64,000 bases of DNA from Parietaria judaica (lineage: Eukaryota; Streptophyta; Magnoliopsida; Rosales; Urticaceae): the NCBI GenBank assembly GCA_954871525.1, contig OX940863.1, forward strand, positions 22,518,001 through 22,582,000, read 5' to 3'. The notes beneath the pieces are model-generated. The model made no database searches. It saw only the letters and a program-made list of their open reading frames with translations, and was not told where the DNA came from. Positions 10,612-21,260 of this stretch are shown here, piece after piece. Each line of letters starts with the position of its first letter. Positions within the stretch are counted from its first letter, which is position 1. The translations under genes were made by a program, and so were the position numbers.

Positions 10612-12477
10612 ATGAGTTCCGGCGAGCGGAGCAGAGGGAAGAGGAGAGGAGCGGAGGAGGAAGACGGTGCGGCGCTATCGCAGCAGCGTCGGTCGGTGGA
10701 GGAGCAGAGGTCCGTCTCGCGGAACGGCTTGATCACCGCGCCGCAGCTGACGATCGACGCGAACTTGCTGGTCGACCCGAAGCTCCTCTTCATCGGGTCG
10801 AAAATCGGGGAAGGAGCTCATGGGAAAGTCTATGAAGGAAGGTTAGTGCAGTGCTGTCTGCAATTTGCTGAAACTTCAAGTGGTTTTCATTGGATTAGTA
10901 CTTGTTGTTATGGGGATTTAGAGGAAACATGACTCGAATGCTATTGTTAGCTTGTTTGAATTAAGCATAATCGGTCGAATTTATCCGGCTAAATCTGTTT
11001 CCCTTTCATCTGGGTTCAACAATCTACTCGATTCCCAGGTATGGTGATCGAATCGTTGCGGTCAAAGTTCTTCACCGGGGGAGCACTTCCGAAGAACGAG
11101 CTTCGCTGGAGGATCGGTTTGCCCGTGAAGTTGTTATGATGTCTCGAGTTAAACACGACAACCTTGTCAAAGTGAGTTTCAATTTGTAGAGACATCTCGT
11201 TATCTGCCGAAAGTAATGTTACAATTTGATGATTTTTCTTCATCTCTGCAGTTTATTGGAGCTTGCAAAGATCCTCTAATGGTGATTGTAACAGAGTTAT
11301 TACCGGGGATGTCGCTTCGCAAATATTTAGTTGGTATTCGTCCGGAAAAATTGCAGCTTCGTTTGGCGATAAAGTTTGCTATGGACATCGCTCGTGCAAT
11401 GGAATGTCTACATGCGAACGGGATCATACACAGAGACTTGAAACCCGGTACCATATGTTGCCTGTTTATTCTGTTTCTCATATATATTAATGGATTTTTT
11501 TCACGTTAGTGTTAGTGTTGAATGTTTTTTTAGTCTTTACTTCTCTTACGAAGATGAGGTTCTATGCTTGCTTAGTAACTGTAAGCATTTACATTGAGTT
11601 ATTGAATTTTGGTAAAAAAAATGCAGACAATTTGTTGCTTACGGCGAATCAGAAGTCGGTGAAACTTGCTGATTTTGGCCTTGCTAGAGAAGAAACCGTG
11701 ACCGAGATGATGACGGCTGAAACAGGCACGTACCGTTGGATGGCTCCCGAGGTTCGTGCATATAACAATTAATATTACCATTGGATAATTTATAGCATCA
11801 TATTCTTTTATGATGATAGCGTTTTCGATTTCAATTCAAGGATCAAATTCTGAACCAAACTTTTTACGTTTCTTACATTCAGTTGTACAGCACAGTGACG
11901 TTGCGTCAGGGAGAGAAGAAGCATTACAACAACAAGGTCGATGTTTACAGCTTTGGAGTCGTGTTGTGGGAATTATTAACAAACCGTATGCCTTTCGAAG
12001 GCATGTCGAATTTGCAGGCCGCCTATGCCGCTGCTTTTAAGGTAAAAACACAATTTCCATTAACGGTTTACCTTTTGAATTGTAGATAGCCTGTTGTTTC
12101 CATTTCTCGATTTGGTTGAAATTCTAGGTTGAATTCGTGAGTTTATTTTGTCTATCATTGATAAATGTTCGAAATCTACTATACAGCAAGAGCGGCCTAG
12201 TGTTCCCGACGACATCCCCCCCGATCTTGCGTTCATCATACAGTCGAGCTGGGTCGAGGACCCTAATCTCAGGCCGAGCTTCAGCCAGATCATCCGCATG
12301 CTCAATTCGTTTCTCTTCACGCTCTCACCGCCGCCGTCCTTAGCGGACCCCGAAACTAACGACGCAGCCGCCAGTAACGACAACGACGCGATGAACGAGT
12401 TGTCGTCGCGGGCTAGGGGAAAGTTTGCTTTTATCCGGCACTTGTTCACCGCAAAAAAGACCAAGAACACCCCATGA
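10612..12477 (+). CDS. Raf-like (MAPKKK group C) serine/threonine protein kinase
   Basis: Six exons: 10612-10841, 11039-11171, 11252-11447, 11627-11751, 11883-12041 and 12187-12477, all GT-AG. They join in phase to a protein of 377 residues. The kinase domain runs from about residue 65: glycine loop [11 protein letters not shown], catalytic Lys in VAVKVLHRG, catalytic loop HRDLKPDN, DFG magnesium loop, activation segment [16 protein letters not shown] and [13 protein letters not shown]. By memory of the family it is closest to the Arabidopsis At5g01850/ATN1-type kinases, which are cytosolic and little studied. All catalytic residues are present, so it should be active. The short C-terminal tail ends in a basic [10 protein letters not shown] segment shared with that subgroup. 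The ATG at 10612 gives the N-terminus MSSGERS. Confidence 0.95.
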
Positions 12478-13141
12478 TTTTGGAGTAAATATCTTTTCGA
12501 TTTCCGATTCGAGTAACGTAGGCAAGCGGTAGGATATAACGAGACTGCGGTAAATCGCCTTTTGATTCGGTAGCTGTGTAAATGCCAAAGGAGGAAATAA
12601 GAGGATAAGTCAAAGTCAACCATTTTACATTTGTGTAGTTAGGGTTGAGAAATCGTTTGTTCATATTAGGATAATGTTTATTTGACTTTAGGTGACAAAA
12701 ATATATTGTAACTTGGGTTGCAAGTCTTTGAATACCCAAAAATCATTTTAATATAATCTAGACATGAAAGTATTTTGTTGCCATAGCCATTTTCGGCCCC
12801 GAACTCTAGTTTTGGTATGTAAAAAACTGTTTTTCCCGGTTCCCAAATTTGAAAAGCTGGGACCTCGGACCGGGTCAAGAAAGATTAAAACTTGAAGAGC
12901 CATTACAATTTACAACTTATTATTTTGTCAATTTCTAAAAGTTTTTTTTTTTTTTTTTTAGTTTTGTTATATAGTTGAAGTTGTAGGAATGTGAAACCAA
13001 TAAATTGAAGCCAACTTTTTAGCTTGTGGTGTAAGTTTTTGTGTATGGTAGTGAATGTTTCCAATATTTTATGTACTTTGAATTTGAACTAAAATTTAAC
13101 TTACAAATTTAAATACACAACTTATTGCATAGGCCTTATCA
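12478..13141. other. 3' region of the kinase gene and intergenic DNA
   Basis: Likely 3' UTR to about 12.75 kb, then AT-rich sequence with a poly-T tract near 12943-12959. No gene is seen. Confidence 0.5.
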
Positions 13142-15164
13142 CTAGTGGAAAGGCACCGCGCTTCGCACGGTGGCGATAATTGTAACAAAACTCTTTAATG
13201 TGAATGAAAAGTCGTATACTCGTATATATACAGTTTACTCGTATCTTAAATAGAGAGAGAAAAATGAGAGGATGAAAAATTCTAGCATGCATGACGGTGA
13301 AACACATGAAATAAGATAGGGATAAAAATGTGAGAAGGAATTGCTGGGTCATGGTTAGTCTATTTTTGTTGTTGAAATTAGTGCATATAACATTTTTTTT
13401 TTCACTTACAACATCTTAAAATGATTAATTGTCACACAATCATCAACTCATGACAAAAAATCCAAACATAATTCTGAAATGAAAAGAGCCAAAGTTCATA
13501 ACTTGTCAATTATTTACAAATTGCTTTATGCTTTGACTGGCGGAAAAATTAATTACAACTTAAAATTTTGAAAAACAGTGCTTATGAAAGACCTGCATCA
13601 TTATCGAGAACTTACCGATCATTATGAAGAAAACAGTACTTGGAAGTGAAATCACTATTTACAGAGTCGTTTAAGAAATTAGATGTCTTAATCTTCACAT
13701 GCAATTTAATCAAAACTTCTATACTCTCAAAGTTATACTGGAGTCCTATTTTTTTTCTTCTGCCACAACTAAATAGAGTAGAATAAAATATACACAAAGG
13801 TGATTATAATGTCGTCGTGAATGGAAATGTAAATAAATTATCAATGTTACTGCTAAAGCATTTTTTTTAAGAGAGCACAATAATTTATTGAATGTGAATT
13901 TAAATGGTAAAGCAGTGAGATTCAATAACCACACCTTTAGTGCATATCTTGAATCACCTCATCGTCATTTTTACTGTCAACTTAGAAATTCAAAGAGTCA
14001 ACAATAGCTCTTTCATCCAAGTCCAACAACTTATAATAAATCAGAGAAAACGGTAAGAAGAAAAATAAGCAAGAGCAGAGCGGTTTTACGCTTCGCAACT
14101 GCAAATGGCTATGACACATAAGCTTGGCGTTAGTTTCTAATAGAGCCTCCGCGATATATTCTCTAAAAGTTCCATCTACAAAGTCTATTGGTTTGAATTC
14201 TTAAACAATCAAATACAAAATAACATAAGAAAAATTTATTAAAGGATAACTTATGCCACGCCACGAGGAGTGTTCCGTGGCGACACGGAGAGTACTCTTG
14301 ACTCAAAGTGGAGGTTAGGGAGCGAGTCACCATAGGTGGGGCTGTATAGACACATAGTGAGAGATGCTCGATGAGGGGGTTGCCGGTGGATTTTTAAACC
14401 ATAATATATAATGTAACATCCTCTATAGTTCAACAATCGTTTCATTTCTTAAAACCGTTCATAAGTAGTGCATTTAAACAATATAATGAGACACTGGAGA
14501 GTTATATGCAATGCATCGAAATAAAAATGGGAAGATGTATCGTGTAATAAATGGATGTTAATGATATAGTAAATGAGATGCAATATAATGCATGGCTTTC
14601 AAGTTTTTTTTTTTAAGAAAATCAATGTGCATGAGACACTTCGTGTGTGGAAGAAGCAATATAAGCTATGCTATATTTTGATTTAAAAAAAAAAATCTAT
14701 AAAGTTAAGAATTGTGTATTCTAACTTTCTAGTTGTGCCATATATATATTATGTATGAGATAGACATATTTTTCTTTCATTGAAATAAGAAAAAAAAAAT
14801 CTGAAAGTTTATGTTAGGTTAGAATTCAGTGCAATGATTTTTTTTTTACTCTGTTTCATGTCTTTAATGACTATTCATGGCATAACAAAGGATCAATTTT
14901 TTAAACAAATATTTTTAAAATTGGCTTTTCATGTTCAACAAAATAAATTATATTAACATTAAAAGAAAATAAATACGTATTAATAACTCATTGTGTGTGA
15001 TTTTTATATAAAAGAAATTCAAAAATATAGAAAAAAAGGAATTCTCAATCTTTTGATCTTAGAATGCTATGATGTTGGTAAAACTCTAAGAAAAAAGAGA
15101 TTCTCAATCCTTCAATTTTAATGTGCCACGTCATCTTGTAGTTCCTCCTTTTAATATATATAGA
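13142..15164 (-). mobile_element. Non-autonomous Helitron
   Basis: Read on the minus strand the element begins with TC (TCTATATATATTAAAAGG, complement of 15147-15164). It ends in CTAG (complement of 13142-13145), preceded 8 bp earlier by a GC-rich hairpin (13154-13172, stem CACCGTGC/GCGCGGTG with one G-T pair and loop GAA). It sits between an A and a T of the host, as Helitrons do. All four diagnostic features agree. There is no Rep/helicase ORF, so it depends on an autonomous partner. Its interior (2 kb) is mostly AT-rich and may include unrecognised captured sequence around 14.05-14.45 kb. Confidence 0.88.
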
Positions 15165-15467
15165 TTTTTCTTTAAATTTACAAAAAAAAAAAAATAGAAA
15201 AAAAAGACTTTACATATATCCTGTTATAATAATTAGTTACATTTAAACGCGTTATGTAATATGCACCAATAAATGAAATTCAATGAATATTTATGCAATT
15301 TTTTTTAAAAAAATTTTAAGCGATACTCGCAACTCAAAATACTCAACCTCGTACAACACATTCGACATATTTTAAATTTTAATAATAATAGTTAATAGCA
15401 TTAATTAATAATAATAGCTAAAAGCTTAAGAAAGTGTTAGAAAGTTTAATTCTGTTCATATTATCTT

Positions 15468-16914
15468 GGGAAAATTGCGGCAAAAATACTCAACCTTTGG
15501 TCAAACTGCCTCCCGTGTACCTAACCTTTAAAACTGGCGGCAAAAATACCAACATGCGTTGACCGTGACTTTGGCATGAAAACGTTAATTTTTCCGTTAA
15601 CATCCCTCATGTGGCCGTTAGCGGCAAAAATACCCAACCTTTTTTTTAAAATAATTTTTAATTTTTTTAATTTATATTTTTTTTTACTTGATTAGTGATA
15701 ATTACTTGAATTCCAAATACATGGAATAACACAAAAGTTAGTCAAAACACCAATTGATTTCTTAATGTGCTTGTATAAGCTACATTTGTTGATAAAAATC
15801 TTATTATTATGAGAAATTTTAAACATAATGTTACGGGTATTTTAAGTAATTGATTTTTAATAAATTAATAAAAGGAAAGTTATATAATTAATTTTTCTTT
15901 TTCTTAAATAAAGTCAATTTTAGCCCGAGATAATCACCGGAAGTCCGTTTTCGCGAAATAAAGTGTCCAGATGTTTCCAGAAATATCAAGATACTCAAAA
16001 GTCATAAAATTTGCAAGAAATGGTCACAGAACGCTCCCGGAACCCTTAAAGTGGGCCGAGAGCACCTCGGGCGGCCCCACACGAGCCACCACGCGTCTCC
16101 TGACCTCCTCACGCACCCTCAGAAGGGCTTACGTCAGCCTGATGGCGTAAGCAGAGGCGCGCGCGTGAGTTTTCATTGTGTTTCATAGCTTCTTTCGACA
16201 CTATTCATATTTCTAAGCAGGGGTATTTAAAGGTACGAATTTTAATGGGATCCCAAGGGAGGTCTTTTAGCCAATTATTACTAATCAAGCCCTATTGATT
16301 ATTGATAATATTTTTTTACTGGCATATATTCTTAAGCCATTTTTTTTCTCAATACAGAGACATTAATTGACTGTATTAATTCGATCTAAAATGGTCAATT
16401 ACCAATGAAAATGGTAGGGTTGTAACCGCAGCGGGTTTCCGATTTTTTTGAACTACCCGTATCCAGATCCGGTTTTCCGGGTATCCAAAAATCACTACCC
16501 GTATTCGGATTCGGAAAACCGGATACCTATTTTCAAAACCCTGTTCAATTACTTAAAATAACCGTAACATTATGTTTAAAATTTCTCACAATAATAAGAT
16601 TTTTATCAACAAATGTAGCTTATACAAGCACATTAGGAAATCAATTGATGTTTTGACTAACTTTTATGTTATTCCATTCCATGTATTTGGAATTTAAGTA
16701 ATTATCACTAATCAAGTAAAAAAAAATATAAATAAAAAAAAGGTTGGGTATTTTTGCCGCTAACGGCCACATGAGGGATGTTAATGGAAAAATTAACGTT
16801 TTAATGCCAAAGTCACGGTCAATGCACATTGGGTATTTTTGCCGCCAGTTTTAAAGGTTGGGTACACGGGAGACAGTTTTACCAAAGGTTGGGTATTTTT
16901 GCCGCAATTTTCCC
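15468..16914. mobile_element. Foldback Mutator-like element with very long inverted repeats
   Basis: Inverted repeats of roughly 370 bp (15468-15838 and 16550-16914) begin GGGAAAATTGCGGCAAAAA and carry the same TACCCAACCTTTGGT and CCCGTGTAC phrases as the MITE at 6565-7053. The flanks 15459-15467 (TATTATCTT) and 16915-16923 (TATTATCTC) form a 9-bp target duplication with one mismatch. The interior (15840-16545) has no transposase. It includes a GC-rich block at about 16020-16180 that is unlike the arms and may be captured or older inserted DNA. Confidence 0.87.
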
Positions 16915-17301
16915 TATTATCTCTAAGTCTAGGGCAAATCGCAACAACGACCTTATTTGGGATTTCGTAGAGGTTTATACCCTCGGTACTGTTCACATGT
17001 TTGGTTCATACCCTTCATTAAACGATGTGGGGCCCTTTGCAGTTCGTTGGGCTCGATTTTCTCTCTCCTCTTATTTTATTATTTTTTCTCTCTCCTCTTT
17101 TTTAATATTCTTTCTTTCCCGCCATGTTTCTCTCTCTTCTGTTATTCGTCTTGTTCTTCGACTCCCCAATTGCCGAGAAACCCTAAGCTCCCATTGTTTC
17201 TTCGCCGACTCACCGTATTCCTTCTCTTCATCTTCTGCGTTACACAACCAACGATTAGCGAATCTTTCAACTCTATCATATATCAAGAATTGACTCGTTC
17301 G

Positions 17302-17750
17302 AAGGTTAGCCCAGTTTGATAAAGTAATCGTAATATTGTTTTCAATTTCTGGATAGCATATAGCGGTATGAATATCTTATGTAACGGTACCGAAACCTTT
17401 AGGCCGGTTTTAGGTCTTACACTGTGACTCCTTAATTATAAACTATGAACTAAGGTTAGCCAGTGTAATCAGATAATTTTATTGTTGTTTTCAATTGCTG
17501 GATTAAATATAGCGATATGAATGTTTTGTGTAGCGGTACCGATATACGTAGGCCGAGTATAAACAATAAACTAAGGTTATCCGGTGTAATCAAGTAAATT
17601 TTATTTCTGTTTTCAATTTATGGATAAAGTTATAGCAGTATTAATATATTATGTAGCGGTACCTATATCTGCATGCCGAATTTAGGTCGTACTCTATGAA
17701 TCCTTAAGTATAAACTAAGTTGCAAACATACCGCTATTTTATGATATAGT
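17302..17750 (+). repeat. Degenerate tandem repeats in the mudrA leader/intron
   Basis: Three diverged units begin AAGGTTAGCC or AAGGTTATCC at 17302, 17452 and 17573 (spacings 150 and 121 bp), with a fourth partial near 17711. Each contains a TAGCGGTA motif followed by a CTTTAGG/ACGTAGG-type phrase. The stretch lies between a CT-rich leader (about 17050-17300) and the acceptor GTTTGCAG before the transposase ATG, so it is probably a 5' intron. Confidence 0.6.
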
Positions 17751-17810
17751 TGTATCCTATAAGCCTATAGTGGTTTAATTTAAGATTGAAGTATTTTTTT
17801 CGTTTGCAGG

Positions 17811-20069
17811 ATGGATGTTTACCATTTGATTGTCAGTGTTGGCTGAAAGTGGATTTTCAATAGAGATTGTTACAAGTGGTTGTGGGAGGGAATAAGTGAT
17901 ACTGCGAATGCTGTTACCGTTTCACAGTATGCTTTTAACAACATTTCTGATTTGAAGGAGTTTTTATATAACAAGTTTGATATTGTCCGACAATATGATT
18001 TGAAGGTAACTTATTACCCAGTTGATTGCAGTACTCAGCAAGTAGTCATTCCTGATGAACTTGACTTCGAATAATATATTATGACACCGGATACACCGTC
18101 AAGGTTGAAACAACTGTACGTCGAGCTACTGAAAAAGGTATCTCCTGAAGTAGGTACCGAACAAACAACAATTGTGCAAGAAGAGTACCGGGTGCGGCAT
18201 GTCGACGTACCGGATGCTGTTTCGTCCCCGGATGCAGAAGGTGTGATACTGTCGCCAATGAGAGGGTGTTCTAATAACTTTGCGGGATCCTCTACTTTTC
18301 CTATCGGTTTCGAGTCGGGGGAAGAAGAACTGGTGCATAGTTTTCCCGATGGTATGGATCTTATAATTGGTTAGGAGTTTGCATCAAAGGCTGAGTTGAA
18401 AAGTGTTGTGTCCGAGGGTGCTGCAGGATGCTTCGGAGTGAAATTGATAAAGTCGGATAAGAAATTATACGTGGTCAAATGCCTCGATGAGACATGCGGT
18501 TGGAGTTTACGTGCAGCGCTGGGGGCAGAGGGGAGGTTTAGAATACGTACATATCACAGCGTCCACACTTGTTCCGTAGACGCACGACAAGGTTTACGCC
18601 GGGCCACTTCCTCGTTGGTTTCCGATGAGATCATAAGCAGATACAGTGACCGATATATGGAAATACCGTACCCGAATGAGATCAGGAGGCATATGGCATA
18701 TAAGGGTTACAAAATCAGTTACTGGATGACTACGAGTGGCAAGAGACTTGCCGAATACAAGATTAGAGGTACCCCTGGCCAGAATTTCGCGTTGTTACCA
18801 GCGTTTCTTTTTATGGTTGAAAATCAAAACCCGGGTTCCGTGACCTCAATTAAATGTTACCTAGAAGGGGCATTTGAGTATTGTTTCGTGGCATTATACG
18901 CGTCGATTCAAGGATTCAAAAGTATGAGGACGATTATTTCGATCGCCGCACATCACATGAGTGACGAGTACCAAAGTACCTTACTCGTGGCAAGCGCTAC
19001 TGATGGCAATCACACAGTTTTTCCACTCGCTTTTGGTATTTTATTTTATGAGCGGATCGAATCGTGGGAAGAGTTTTTAGAAGATCTGAAAGCAGCGATT
19101 CCAGAAACAAGTGAGTTGGTCATCGTAACGGATAGTTGCGGACCCATCAAGAATGTGTGCAGAAAGGTGTATCGGTTGGCAACTCATGGATTCTGTCCTT
19201 ATCTCATCCAAGTACACTTGCAAGGCAAATTTAAAGCAAATAGATTAGTCAATAAGTTTTGGGAACTGGCGACGGTATATACCAGGGCTGAATTCGATAG
19301 AAATTGGAGCGAGTTCCAACAGAGGTTTCCTTTAGCTGCGAATTATCTCGATGAAAATCTTGAGAGCAGAGATCGATGGGCGAGGGCGTACTACTTGGAG
19401 AAAAGGTATGACATAATAACTTCAAACGGTGATAAACAGGTGCATGATTTTATGGAGACAGCCGGAGAATATCCTATACTTACCCTGTTACATAAGTGTT
19501 TGAAGATGGTAGCCGCAAGGATAAAAAAATATCATGAACATAGTACAGAATGTGCTAACCGATCGTCCTCTTTAGTCACTCCGAACACTGAGCATAAGCT
19601 TCGAGAGAACATGAAAGCGTCTGAGAAAATGATGGCCACTAAAGGTTTCGAACAATCGTGGGAAGTGAGGAGTAGCAGAGAGTTTAAGGTGATAGATCTT
19701 GTAGGCAAGACGTGCTCGTGCAACAAATTTAACTTCGATGGGTACCCATGTGCGCATGCCATCAGCGCAATCACCAGTGCAGGGAAAAACATTCACGATT
19801 TCTGTCATGCTTTCTACAGTTTCAACCACTGGTGGCTTTCGTATTCTTCGCCCGTAAATGTTATCGAGCTTAATGACGATTGGATGATACCTGCTTCTAT
19901 TACTGCTAATTTTCCGAAGATTGAACCGCCTAGCAGCAAAAAAAAAAAAAAAAGGAGGAAACAAGAGGAAAAGACTACCAAGGAGAGTGACGGAAGTATG
20001 AGCTGCATATGTAATTTATTATTTATAAGCAAAGGGAAATGTACGTTTAAATTTATTACATCGTTTTAG
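17811..20069 (+). pseudogene. MuDR-type (mudrA) transposase, degenerate
   Basis: One frame runs from an ATG at 17811 (after acceptor TTTGCAG) to 20069, about 752 codons, broken only by TGA at 17844, TAA at 18072 and TAG at 18372. Domains in order: N-terminal region (MDVYHLIVSVG, codons 1-90); MuDR plant N-terminal zinc-binding domain near codons 195-265 (KCLDETCGWSLRA with a later YHSVHTC); MULE transposase core (SATDGNHTVFPLAFGI, VIVTDSCGPIKN); SWIM zinc finger CSCNKFNFDGYPCAHA; and a Lys/Arg-rich tail. The position where family members have the first catalytic Asp (consensus VDGxHL) reads IAAHHM here. The second Asp (VTD) remains. The SWIM cysteines and histidine are intact. So it once excised or inserted the element but is now inactive by both stops and the active-site change. 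Confidence 0.88.
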
Positions 20070-21260
20070 AACATACCGCTAGACGTTTTACGTAAGCGGT
20101 ACGTACAACTATATCTAACTTAATATCAATATATATTTATTACATGCAGTACGTACCGCAAGTTGTTATACGTACCGCTAGTACTTTTACGTACCGCTAG
20201 TTGTTTTACGTACCGCTAGAAATATCTTTGATTGCGGAATATATATCAATCTTAAAAAAGCAAGATTCTATTCGTCTTGTTACATACCGCTAGACGTCAT
20301 TGGTAAGTACCGCTATATATCTAACTATTTTGTTTTCCATCTAATAACGGATCTGAGTTGAAATTACACTTTAATACGAAAGCAGTCGCATATAACGTTG
20401 ATGTCTTCATCCGAGATGTCAATACTTAAATACCGCCGCTTACAATACATGAAAATAAAATAATGAATACTTCGGTTACAATACAAAACAGTAAAATAAT
20501 TTGTAGTGTCATCCGAGATGTCAATACCGGAGCCATCGTGCTGCCCAAAAATACGCTACACTCTACCGACCTGCTCGACCTTTAATGATAGCATATAGCA
20601 AATACTGCTACAGACAAAAAAAAAGTAATTTCGAATCGTTCAACGTCTCTCGCAAAAAAGAGAAGCACAGGGCGAAAGAAAAGTTAAATACGCCAAAAAA
20701 CTTTTGTCGTATTTAATTTTGATTTCATTCGCCCGGTATTCCTCGTTATTGAGAGTTAAGGGGAAGGATTCGTAAATTAATATTTTCTTAATATAATAAA
20801 TGCTAATACTAAGGTCGAGCTGGAAAGTAAAGGGCAGCATATTTTTGGACGACAGAATGGCTCGGGGTGCTTAGGATCGAGTGCGAGATATATAAAACTG
20901 ATGGTGACATTATTGTTACATCGTCTGCATGAATAAAAAAATCAAAGAAATGATGTTAAACTCACGAAATAAATAATGTACAAATGGTAAAGCTTTGTAG
21001 ATGTAAACAATATAAGTAAGTACCGGTATTCAAATTCGATGAAATCGGGGACGGCAACGGCGACGGGTTAAGCCACACGATGATCTTGGAAGATTAAGCA
21101 GAAGCATGGTAACCTGGTCCCCAAAGACAAATCAGATCTGTAAGCAGCCCGACAAGCAACTCTTACGACTCTAATTGTGGTCTATTGAATCAGCAATTTT
21201 GGTACGTTCAAATTTTTATACTATCTCGTATAAATTTTTATATTAAGCAAAAAATTTTAT
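20070..21260. other. Non-coding DNA of the MULE between transposase gene and array
   Basis: It holds clustered TACCGCTA motifs, notably a run at 20150-20220 where GTACCGCTAG recurs every 19-20 bases, plus copies at 20074, 20285 and near 20308. A further protein-coding exon of mudrA cannot be excluded but none is evident. Confidence 0.55.
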
